In this document: positions 1-6,945 of the stretch, piece by piece
How positions within the stretch are numbered: the first letter of the stretch is position 1
Layout of the letters: each line of letters starts with the position of its first letter
Assembly (NCBI GenBank): GCA_017470735.1
Contig: JAFUYB010000066.1
Location: 1 to 64,000, forward strand
Length of the DNA: 64,000 bases
Reading direction: 5' to 3'
DNA from: Lachnospiraceae bacterium
GTDB taxonomy: Bacteria > Bacillota > Clostridia > Lachnospirales > Lachnospiraceae
Made by a program: the position numbers and the translations under genes
The notes under the pieces: generated by a model
What the model was told of the DNA's origin: nothing
Databases searched by the model: none
What the model saw: only the letters and a program-made list of their open reading frames with translations

Positions 1-261
1 CGTGACATCGCCCTTATAATCCATCAGCATGTTGTAGATCTGAGCCGCTGCCACGCAGTCACCGCCTGGACTGTTGATCCAGACCGTAATGTTTCCTGTT
101 CCGGCATTTAGCTCATCTCTAAAAAGAGCCGGTGTGACATCATCGTCAAACCAGCTCTCTTCTGCTATGGTTCCATTCAGGAAAAGCACTCTTTCATTGA
201 CCTCTTCGCCTGAAGCCTGGTCTCTGATCTTCCTGCTTTTCCAGTTCCAAAACTTCTTCAT
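1..261 (-). CDS. ClpP-like prohead protease (partial, 3' end outside window)
   Basis: Reading the minus strand from an ATG at 261 gives an 87-residue N-terminal fragment that runs off the left edge. It contains a ClpP-family segment with INSPGGD, followed by an alanine-rich helix and IYNML. In HK97-type phages the ClpP-like serine protease removes scaffold and delta-domain sequences from the capsid protein during head maturation, and its gene normally sits between portal and capsid. Here it directly follows the portal stop codon (8-bp gap) and has an AAGGAGG site 10 bases before the ATG. The catalytic Ser and His lie beyond the visible part, so activity cannot be judged. Confidence 0.85.
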   Translation of the reverse strand, partial: MKKFWNWKSRKIRDQASGEEVNERVLFLNGTIAEESWFDDDVTPALFRDELNAGTGNITVWINSPGGDCVAAAQIYNMLMDYKGDVT

Positions 262-268
262 AAGACGT

Positions 269-1612
269 TTATCCTCCTTCCCGTCTTCGCCTTCTTACCG
301 GCTGCTCCGACCCCTCTTCCTGTCCAGGTTCACCGCCTGCGCTCTCTGATTCACCGGAACCACCGTCTGCCGCAAATATTCCGGCATCTTCCAGCTTCGT
401 CATATTTCCGTTGATCAAGTACAGATCGCCGCCCTGTTCCGCAGGGATCCTGTCAAGGTTCTCCAGTTCACGTATATCGTTTGCTGACATCCAGCCGTTC
501 TGTCTGGCTGTCGCATAGCCGTTCATCCTGCTCTGATAATCTCCACGGAGCAAACCATCCACATTGAACTTGAAGAAATACTTCTTCTTTTCATCAGGAG
601 TCAGCAAGGCTCTCACCATTGCCTGCTCCCAACGGCTCACCCAGGGATCCAGCGTGTACTTCACGAACTCCAAGCTCTGCTGCTCAATGTTGTTGAAGCT
701 GGATTTCTCCAAATCTCCGATCATATGAGGCGGCACACGGAAGATCCTTGCGATCTCATCGATCTGGAACTTCCTTGTCTCCAGGAACTGAGCCTGTTCA
801 GGTGAGATGGAAATCGGCGTGTACTTCATACCTTCTTCCAGAACAGCAATCTTATTCGCGTTGCCGCTTCCTCCGAAGGTCGCCTGCCAGCTTTCCCTCA
901 CCTTGCTCGGATCCTTAATGGTTCCCGGATGCTCCAGCACGCCGGAAGGAGCCGCACCGTTTGCAAAGAATTTGCTGCCGTATTCCTCTGTAGCGATTGC
1001 CAGCCCGATCGCATTCTTCGCCATCGCAATAGGCGAATAACCTACAAGTCCATCGAAGCCTAATCCCGGAATGTGCAGTACATCGTGAGGCTGAAGCCTT
1101 ACTGTCCTTCCGACCTTATCCGTCCCTTTTCTTCCGTCCACATCGTCGGTATCGTAAACGGTGTATTCGTAGTAGAGCCTTCCATGCTCATCACGGTCCA
1201 CCTTCATCCGATCCGGCATCAGCGGATAGAGAGCCACGACTTCACCCTTACCATTCCTGATAATCTGGCTGTAGGCATTGCCCCACAGGAGCAAATGCGT
1301 CATAAGCGTTTCTCGGAATATGAATGAAGTCATCTCCGGATTCGGCTCATCATGGAGCAAAAAATAAAGCGGATGTTCCACCGCTTTCTCCTTACCGCCA
1401 TCATCGGTATATCTATAGAATTGTAATGGCAGGCTTGCCACCGCTTCTGACAGGATCCTCACACAGCAGTACACCGCCGTCATCTGCATCGCAGACCGTT
1501 CCGTTACATACTTTCCGGAAGCTGTACCTCCAAGAAAGAAGCTGTAGGCACTTCCTGCTGTTCTGTCCGTGGGCTTATCCCTGCTCCGAAATAAACCGCT
1601 TAGTATTCCCAT
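269..1612 (-). CDS. HK97-type phage portal protein
   Basis: This 447-residue protein matches phage portal proteins in length and layout. The N-terminal region includes AVYCCVRILSEAVASLP, and the core contains FRVPPHMIGDLEKSSFNN, a typical HK97 portal signature. The dodecameric portal forms the DNA entry vertex of the capsid and docks the terminase. An upstream ATG at 1630 would begin with MKEGLG, but those codons form the AAGGAGG ribosome site for the ATG at 1612, so 1612 is the better start. The C-terminus is Gly/Glu-rich and ends in an arginine cluster, plausibly disordered. Its 5' end overlaps the small gene before it, and the protease gene follows. Confidence 0.93.
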   Translation of the reverse strand: MGILSGLFRSRDKPTDRTAGSAYSFFLGGTASGKYVTERSAMQMTAVYCCVRILSEAVASLPLQFYRYTDDGGKEKAVEHPLYFLLHDEPNPEMTSFIFRETLMTHLLLWGNAYSQIIRNGKGEVVALYPLMPDRMKVDRDEHGRLYYEYTVYDTDDVDGRKGTDKVGRTVRLQPHDVLHIPGLGFDGLVGYSPIAMAKNAIGLAIATEEYGSKFFANGAAPSGVLEHPGTIKDPSKVRESWQATFGGSGNANKIAVLEEGMKYTPISISPEQAQFLETRKFQIDEIARIFRVPPHMIGDLEKSSFNNIEQQSLEFVKYTLDPWVSRWEQAMVRALLTPDEKKKYFFKFNVDGLLRGDYQSRMNGYATARQNGWMSANDIRELENLDRIPAEQGGDLYLINGNMTKLEDAGIFAADGGSGESESAGGEPGQEEGSEQPVRRRRREGG

Positions 1613-1727
1613 ACCCAGTCCCTCCTTCATATGCCTGATTCAAAGCCTCCCTGATAACAAGGAAGCCGATCACAGATAAAATCAACATCACTTTATCCTC
1701 AGAAAACCAATAAGCCGCGTTCATCAT
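1575..1727 (-). CDS. small phage membrane protein between terminase and portal
   Basis: A 50-residue reading frame begins at an ATG at 1727 behind GGGAAG. It overlaps the last codons of the terminase gene (ending 1699) and the first codons of the portal gene. The peptide has one hydrophobic stretch (VMLILSVIGFLVI), so it may be a single-span membrane protein, with a hydrophilic Gly-rich tail. Small proteins at this position occur in related siphophage head modules but their role is unknown. The double overlap and usable ribosome site support it being translated; nothing in it identifies a function. Confidence 0.5.
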   Translation of the reverse strand: MMNAAYWFSEDKVMLILSVIGFLVIREALNQAYEGGTGYGNTKRFISEQG

Positions 1728-3324
1728 AAACACTTCCCTGCTGTTCACCCTGATTTCGGATGCACCGATCAAGCGCCATGATTGCAGCTACAATACCGTC
1801 AATCTTTTCTTTAGATCTTGCTTTCGTCACCTTAATGTTTCCGGCTGGATCTGTATCAACCACCACATTACCGGCCATCCATCTAAGTACCGGATGCCCT
1901 CCGTGAATGATCTGCCCTTCCATAAGCAGCCTGTAGAAATCCTTAGTCGGTCCCGACATTGAAGCAAAGCCCTGTCCGAACGGAACCATCGTGAAGCCGT
2001 CACCTTCAAGGTTCTGAATCATCTGCGTTGCGTTCCATCTGTCCACAGCAATCTCCAAAATGTGATACTTTTCTGCCAGTTCATTGATGAAATGCTCAAT
2101 GAAATCGTAGTGGATCACGTTGCCTTCGGTCGATAACAGATACCCCTGCCGCTCCCAAACGTCATAAGGAACAGAAGCAGCTTTCACTCTCTGTGGTATT
2201 GTTTCCTCCGGAACCCAGAAAAACGGAAGCAGAATGTACTTTTCATCCGTATCCCTCGGTGGAAACATCAATACCAGAGCCGTGATGTCACCTGTACTGG
2301 AAAGATCCAGTCCGGCGTAACAGTCACGCCCTTCCAGTGCAGCCATGTCGATCTCTTCAGCACCTTTCATGAATATCGCATCCGGTATCCAAGCCACAGT
2401 ACTTGAAACCCACATATTCAGCCTAAGCCACTTGAATGTTACTTCATCCGCCGGATTCTGCTTTGCCTCCCGGTAAGCATCCCTGAGTCTTTCGATATCC
2501 ACCGTGTAACCCAGAGAAGGATTGACCTTGTACCAGTTGGCTTCATCTTCCCAGTCCTCATCATCCTTCAGTCCATAGACCACAGGATAAAAAGTCGGAT
2601 CCACACGCCTGCCTTCCAGAATGTCCAATGCCTTCGTATGAAGCTCGAAAGCTATGGAATGTCTGTCCGTTCCGGCTGTTGTAATGATGAAGTGCAAAGG
2701 ATTCTGTCTTGCGTCAGATGATCCTTTCGTGAGCACATCGTATAACTGCCTGTTCGGCTGCGTATGAATTTCATCAAACACCAGCCCTGATACTGAAAAT
2801 CCATGCTTACCCCCGACCTCTGCACTGAGCACCTGGTAATATCCCGAATTTCCATAGTTCACTATTCTTTTTGTTGCGGTCATCAGCTTTGACCGTTTCA
2901 AGAGAGCTGGTGACATCTCTACCATCTGTCTTGCTACGTCGAAAACGATGGAAGCCTGCTGCCGGTCAGCCGCCGCACCATACACCTCAGCAGACGGTTC
3001 GTTGTCCGCATATAAAAGATAAAGAGCGACGGCTGCTGCCAATTCGCTCTTACCTACTTTTTTGCATATTTCCACAAATGCTGTCCGAAACTGCCGGTTC
3101 CCGTCAGGTTTGACGATCCCGAAGATGTCCCGGATCAGCTGTTCCTGCCACGGCAATAACCAGAAACGCTTTCCTGCCCATTTGCCTTTGGTGTGACAGA
3201 GATTTTCAATAAACTTCACCGCCCTGTCAGCCTTCGCCTTATCATAATGAGATGTCGGAAGCATAAACCTTGACGGCTTATAATTCTTCAGCTTTGGATA
3301 ACCCGCAGGTCTTCTCTCAGCCAT
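1699..3324 (-). CDS. terminase large subunit (TerL)
   Basis: The 541-residue protein has the two-part build of a packaging motor. The N-terminal ATPase has a Walker-A-like KKVGKSELAA and a Walker B ending VFDEIH, with an adenine/arginine region near PWQEQLIRDIFG. The C-terminal RNase-H-fold nuclease begins at CYAGLDLSSTGDITALVL, whose first Asp is the expected metal ligand, with a second acidic segment at EIAVDRWNATQ. TerL cuts concatemeric phage DNA and pumps it into the prohead through the portal. The start ATG at 3324 overlaps the TerS stop by one base, so the subunits are translationally coupled. Length and motifs are those of an intact gene. Confidence 0.95.
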   Translation of the reverse strand: MAERRPAGYPKLKNYKPSRFMLPTSHYDKAKADRAVKFIENLCHTKGKWAGKRFWLLPWQEQLIRDIFGIVKPDGNRQFRTAFVEICKKVGKSELAAAVALYLLYADNEPSAEVYGAAADRQQASIVFDVARQMVEMSPALLKRSKLMTATKRIVNYGNSGYYQVLSAEVGGKHGFSVSGLVFDEIHTQPNRQLYDVLTKGSSDARQNPLHFIITTAGTDRHSIAFELHTKALDILEGRRVDPTFYPVVYGLKDDEDWEDEANWYKVNPSLGYTVDIERLRDAYREAKQNPADEVTFKWLRLNMWVSSTVAWIPDAIFMKGAEEIDMAALEGRDCYAGLDLSSTGDITALVLMFPPRDTDEKYILLPFFWVPEETIPQRVKAASVPYDVWERQGYLLSTEGNVIHYDFIEHFINELAEKYHILEIAVDRWNATQMIQNLEGDGFTMVPFGQGFASMSGPTKDFYRLLMEGQIIHGGHPVLRWMAGNVVVDTDPAGNIKVTKARSKEKIDGIVAAIMALDRCIRNQGEQQGSVYDERGLLVF

Positions 3325-3794
3325 TAAGCCTCACCTCCAAGGATTGCCTCCATCTCATCTTCATCATCCTTGCCAACGCCAGATGCTGCCATAATCCTTG
3401 ATCTGGCAGAAGGCGTAAGTCCGAACTCGGATGCCGCCTGCATCATGAGTCGCTGTTCCGTATTACAGATCGCAACCCACGGATTCGGTCTTTGCATTCC
3501 GTTCTCAGTCTCATAAGTAGCGCCTTCAGAATCAATATGTTCCTGAGCCTCTTTCCATCTGGCGTAGGACTGGCAGTAGGAAGCGAACGCTGCCCTGTCA
3601 ATCTCCGTAAGCACGCCCATCTGATTGAGCTTGTCACAGAGCCTTTTCCACTCTTCCTTCGCCTCAGGAAGCAGCCACTTCGGACAGTCGGGCATTCCCT
3701 TACCCGGCATCGGCTCTTTTGTATTCAATTTTCTCTTTCCCGGATTGCCTTCCAGCTTTTTTACCGCTGTAGGCTTCGGCTTTCTGCCTGCCAT
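3324..3794 (-). CDS. terminase small subunit, P27 family
   Basis: This 156-residue protein starts with a basic segment (MAGRKPKPTAVKKLEGNPGK), then CPKWLLPEAKEEWKRL and a helical region around FASYCQSYARWKEA. That arrangement is characteristic of P27-type small terminases. The protein recognises the packaging site on phage DNA and hands it to TerL. It is preceded by GGAGGG and lies just downstream of a conserved-looking noncoding block (3838-3910) that is a candidate packaging site. It overlaps terL by one base and appears complete. Confidence 0.92.
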   Translation of the reverse strand: MAGRKPKPTAVKKLEGNPGKRKLNTKEPMPGKGMPDCPKWLLPEAKEEWKRLCDKLNQMGVLTEIDRAAFASYCQSYARWKEAQEHIDSEGATYETENGMQRPNPWVAICNTEQRLMMQAASEFGLTPSARSRIMAASGVGKDDEDEMEAILGGEA

Positions 3795-3837
3795 AGGGCA
3801 TCACCCTCCTTCCTGTCAGATTTTCACTTTCCATTTC

Positions 3838-3910
3838 GCGATTTTGCACGAGTGACCCCCGCGCCGTTCCCTGGGAGCCATACCTGTAGAGATTTCACCA
3901 CCCCCTAGGG
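3838..3910 (-). other. candidate cos/packaging region between HNH and terS
   Basis: This 73-bp noncoding stretch separates the HNH and TerS genes. Read on the minus strand it contains GTGGTGAAATCTCTACAG, then a GC-only cluster (GGCGCGGGGG) and CAAAATCGCGAAATG. In HNH-plus-P27-terminase phages of Firmicutes, cohesive-end sites lie at this position, and the HNH protein helps TerL make the staggered cut. Position and composition suggest a cos site; the exact nick positions cannot be read from sequence alone. Confidence 0.4.
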
Positions 3911-3919
3911 TATGCGCGA

Positions 3920-4282
3920 TCAGTGCCGCCCTCCCCAGTAATCGCCACGCTTTGCATGTATCTGTGAGTGACACGACTTGCACAGCGCGATCAGATTACT
4001 ACGATCATGCGTGCCACCTTCACTCAACGGTTTCTTGTGGTGTATCTCTTCAGTAGGCACGATGATTCCACGTTCAAAGCACAGCTCACAGAACGGATGC
4101 TCCGCAGCATACTTGTCACGGATCCTCTTCCATGCTCTGCCGTACCTTTTCTTCGTTGCTTTATCCCTGCCGAACTTCTCATAATTACTGTTGACCTTCT
4201 GCTGATGCTCCGGACAGTAACGACCATCTGTAAGGTTCGGACAGCCCGGATAAGCACAAGGCTTCTTAGGTTTGCTTGGCAT
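3920..4282 (-). CDS. phage HNH endonuclease
   Basis: The 120-residue protein carries two cysteine pairs at its N-terminus (CAYPGC and the YCPEH segment) and a classic HNH/zinc core: CELC, EIHHKKP as the first catalytic strand, DRSNLIALC, and CHSQIHAKR. HNH enzymes next to terminase genes cooperate with TerL in cleaving DNA at cos in HK97-like phages. The gene lies just before the candidate cos block and terS in the transcription direction, which fits that role. No nuclease residue appears missing. Confidence 0.92.
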   Translation of the reverse strand: MPSKPKKPCAYPGCPNLTDGRYCPEHQQKVNSNYEKFGRDKATKKRYGRAWKRIRDKYAAEHPFCELCFERGIIVPTEEIHHKKPLSEGGTHDRSNLIALCKSCHSQIHAKRGDYWGGRH

Positions 4283-4303
4283 CTGTCCACCTTCTTTCCC
4301 ATA

Positions 4304-4339
4304 GAAAAAGCCGCCACGGATTCTGCGTCCGTAACGGCT
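4304..4339 (-). terminator. intrinsic terminator between early and late phage genes
   Basis: On the minus strand AGCCGTTACGGA and TCCGTGGCGGCT pair as a 12-bp stem (two G-U wobbles) around a 7-base loop, followed by TTTTTC. It lies between the DUF1492-like regulator (stop at 4403) and the HNH gene, so it probably separates replication genes from the packaging and head operon. Confidence 0.75.
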
Positions 4340-4402
4340 CCTTCATCTTAGCCTTTTGCCATTTTAACAATATCACATAGGCTTACTGTATCGAACTTGA
4401 TT

Positions 4403-4834
4403 TTACTGTATTGTTTTCGGAACCTTGATTTCATCCAGGGCATTCCTGTGAAGGCGGAACACATTGTCGATACCGTATCCAAGCTCAATGGCGATCTCTT
4501 CCCATCTCATGTAGGACAGATACCTAAGCTCCAATACCGTCTGAAGCTCTGTACTCTCCACAGCTTTTATCCTGCGGATGATATCCTTCTTCAGTTCAAC
4601 CAGCTCCACCATATCCTTATTGATCTCGGTTTCAAGTTCGATGATCTTTATCACCGCATCCTCCAAACGGGAATGTCCCTTGTTCGGATTTCTCGGCATA
4701 TCCGAATATGTCACGGTCGCTTTGGTTGCCAGATCATGAAGTTCCTCGATCTGACCCAGTTTGCTCTCGATACGCTGATTCAGTCCAAAGGCCTGCGACA
4801 AATATTTCTTTGCTGCTATCTGATGCTTGTTCAT
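4403..4834 (-). CDS. DUF1492/ArpU-like phage transcriptional regulator
   Basis: This 143-residue protein is largely alpha-helical. Its N-terminal part has a coiled-coil character (residues about 10-90, rich in Glu, Lys and Ile). The C-terminal part, ELRYLSYMRWEEIAIELGYG followed by a second helix at VFRLHRNALDEI, resembles sigma-70 region 4, a DNA-binding helix-turn-helix. Proteins of this DUF1492/ArpU-like build sit before the packaging genes in Firmicutes phages and are thought to control late transcription. The terminator just downstream at 4304-4339 fits an early/late boundary here. No binding site was identified. Confidence 0.7.
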   Translation of the reverse strand: MNKHQIAAKKYLSQAFGLNQRIESKLGQIEELHDLATKATVTYSDMPRNPNKGHSRLEDAVIKIIELETEINKDMVELVELKKDIIRRIKAVESTELQTVLELRYLSYMRWEEIAIELGYGIDNVFRLHRNALDEIKVPKTIQ

Positions 4835-4837
4835 AAG

Positions 4838-5122
4838 CTACCTCCGATTGGATTTATTTTTCTTCCCTCGGATTGACTCTGATTGTCTAATTTCGTCCTG
4901 AAGCCTCCGGATCAGATATTCCCCGTCCACATCTGTCAGCTGACTGTACCAACCGGATCGGAAGAACTTCTCGATCTCCAAGGCTTCGCTGATTGCCTCT
5001 CTGTTTTTCGGATGAGCCTTGATCTTCTTAAGCGCCACCCTGTAATCGGATACCGCCTGCAGAATGATGGCGTTTGCCAATCGCTCATATGGATCTTCAG
5101 CCAGATTCTTACTTCCTGCCAT
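4838..5122 (-). CDS. conserved phage protein of unknown function
   Basis: The frame gives a 94-residue protein from an ATG at 5122 with AGGTGA seven bases upstream; a GTG two codons earlier is possible but badly placed. The sequence is helical and charged (YERLANAIILQAVSDYRVAL, then a basic tail KKNKSNRR). It overlaps the end of the SNF2 helicase gene and abuts the next regulator by 3 bp, so it belongs to the same operon. I do not recognise a functional domain; the basic tail would suit nucleic-acid or protein contacts. Confidence 0.7.
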   Translation of the reverse strand: MAGSKNLAEDPYERLANAIILQAVSDYRVALKKIKAHPKNREAISEALEIEKFFRSGWYSQLTDVDGEYLIRRLQDEIRQSESIRGKKNKSNRR

Positions 5123-6485
5123 AGGCACTCACCTCAGCTTTTACGGCATCGATCAGTCTGGACTGTGTATCACCTTTATGCGACAGCGCCTTCAATATCC
5201 TTTCATCAATCGTATCCGCCGTAATAATATGCTGCACCACAACCGTTCCGGACTCCTGCCCCTGTCTCCAAAGTCTTGCGACAGTCTGCTGGTAAAGCTC
5301 CAGGCTCCAGATCATGCCGAACCACACAAGGGTATTTCCGCCGCTCTGAAGATTCAGTCCATGTCCTGCAGAAGCCGGATGAATGAGCCCTACTTCCAGT
5401 CGTCCTGCATTCCAATCCTCAATGCTCTGATCCGAATCCAGCTTTTTATAATGAACGCCCAGTGCATCAAGTCTTTCTGTGATTCTTGTCAGATCATGTT
5501 TGAACCAGTACGCCACAAGAATGCTCTTTCCGTTTGCAGCCTCGATAATATCCTCCAAAGCATCCAGCTTCTTATCATGGATATGCTCGATACCACCGGC
5601 ATCTGAATACACAGCACCATTTGCCATCTGTGTAAGCTTCCCGGAGAGAGTCGCAGCATTTGCAGCTGTAACCTCACCACCCGGAAGATTGATCACAAGG
5701 TCGCTGGCCATCGCTTCATATTTTTCACGCTCATCCTCATCCAGATAGACCGGATATTCTGAACTTATAAGTTCCGGCATCTTCAGATGGTCAGTTCCCT
5801 TCATGGAAATCGTTATATCGGAGATTCTGTCATAAATCCTCTTGTCTGCTCCCTTCCTGAGCCTGTAGCTGTAAACAATCGGACCGTTCACTTGATCCGG
5901 CACAAAGTATTCTGCCCTGTACTGGCTGATGAACCTTCCCAGCCTTTCTCCCTTATCTAGAACCTTGTATTCCGCAAAAAGATCCATCAACCCGTTACTG
6001 GAAGGCGTTCCGGTCAAACCGACAATTCTTTTCACACCTGGTCTTACCTGCATAAGCGCCTTGAACCTCTTCGCCTGCCAGTTCTTAAAGGATGACAACT
6101 CATCAATCACCACCATATCGTAGTCAAAGGGAAGTCCGCTCTTCTCGATCAGCCAGGGCACATTTTCCCTGTTGATGATGTAAATATCTGCATCTGCCTG
6201 AAGAGCCTTCACCCTTTCTGCTGCCGTACCGACTGCTATGGAGTAACGAAGCCCACGCAGCTGGTCCCATTTCTGTATTTCCGCAGACCATGTATGCTTT
6301 GCCACTCGAAGAGGCGCTATGATTAGAACCCTCGTCACCTCAAAGCTGTCAAACATCAGCTCATTCAGTGCTGCCAGCACGATGCTGGTCTTGCCCATGC
6401 CCATATCCAAAAGGATCGCTGCAATGGGATGTTCCTTTATGAAATTGATCGCATATATCTGATAATCATGTGGATTGTATCTCAT
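5109..6485 (-). CDS. phage SNF2-family DNA helicase/translocase
   Basis: The 458-residue protein is a compact SF2 ATPase. Motif I is LLDMGMGKTS (Lys32), motif II VVIDELSSFK is a DEL-type Walker B, motif III GLTGTPSSNG, and the C-terminal lobe ends with VARLWRQGQ as motif VI. SNF2-like helicases in the replication modules of Clostridia phages are assumed to remodel or translocate on DNA during replication or recombination; the exact task is unknown. ATG 6485 is chosen over an upstream frame start because GGAGG sits 9 bases before it. Its start lies within the end of the VRR-NUC gene, indicating coupling. Confidence 0.88.
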   Translation of the reverse strand: MRYNPHDYQIYAINFIKEHPIAAILLDMGMGKTSIVLAALNELMFDSFEVTRVLIIAPLRVAKHTWSAEIQKWDQLRGLRYSIAVGTAAERVKALQADADIYIINRENVPWLIEKSGLPFDYDMVVIDELSSFKNWQAKRFKALMQVRPGVKRIVGLTGTPSSNGLMDLFAEYKVLDKGERLGRFISQYRAEYFVPDQVNGPIVYSYRLRKGADKRIYDRISDITISMKGTDHLKMPELISSEYPVYLDEDEREKYEAMASDLVINLPGGEVTAANAATLSGKLTQMANGAVYSDAGGIEHIHDKKLDALEDIIEAANGKSILVAYWFKHDLTRITERLDALGVHYKKLDSDQSIEDWNAGRLEVGLIHPASAGHGLNLQSGGNTLVWFGMIWSLELYQQTVARLWRQGQESGTVVVQHIITADTIDERILKALSHKGDTQSRLIDAVKAEVSAYGRK

Positions 6486-6747
6486 CCAGTATTCCTCCAA
6501 TCTGCTCCGGATCATCCAGCACATAGACCCGGAAGCCTAATTTCATCAAAAGCCGGTGCCGCGATGCCTGCAGCGGTCTCGGTCGTTCTCCGGGACGCTT
6601 AACTTCAACCATCCCGAAGTGCCTACCCGGCAGTAAGACAATCCGGTCGGGCATCCCATCAAATCCGGGTGACACCCATTTCGGACATATCCCGCCACGG
6701 CGTTTAACCTCGGAGACCAGCTTCTGCTCTATTACTTTTTCACGCAT
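6466..6747 (-). CDS. VRR-NUC domain nuclease
   Basis: This 93-residue protein is essentially a single VRR-NUC module of the PD-(D/E)XK superfamily. It has KWVSPGFDGMPDRIVLLPG with the catalytic Asp, then MVEVKRPGE with the E-x-K pair, and a C-terminal GFRVYVLDDPEQI. Eukaryotic FAN1 uses the same fold; the stand-alone phage versions are thought to act on branched DNA in replication or recombination. It is coupled by a 20-bp overlap to the SNF2 helicase, a common pairing in these phages, so the two may work together. Confidence 0.9.
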   Translation of the reverse strand: MREKVIEQKLVSEVKRRGGICPKWVSPGFDGMPDRIVLLPGRHFGMVEVKRPGERPRPLQASRHRLLMKLGFRVYVLDDPEQIGGILDEIQST

Positions 6748-6770
6748 CGCAACCTCCGTATTCTGCCAAA

Positions 6771-6945
6771 GGTGACGGTCGGTGATGGTCTACCCAAAAA
6801 CTCCCTTTAGGACAGTTTTGAAAAACACACTATAAGGACTTTTCTGGTATGAGTGTCACCGACTGTCACCACGGCTTAAAACAAGGCTTTCTGAAAAACA
6901 GCAAATCTGAAACAGTTTACTGTCAGACTGTCATCGACCGTCACT
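6771..6945. repeat. three copies of a GTGAC-type repeat flanking the primase 3' end
   Basis: Three related elements of about 20 bp occur here: 6771-6790 on the plus strand (GGTGACGGTCGGTGATGGTC), 6851-6870 on the minus strand (GGTGACAGTCGGTGACACTC) and about 6926-6945 on the minus strand (AGTGACGGTCGATGACAGTC). Consensus RGTGACRGTCGRTGAYRSTC. The third touches the primase stop codon. They sit in the only sizeable noncoding gap of the replication operon, so they may be initiator sites of an origin or operators. Confidence 0.6.
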
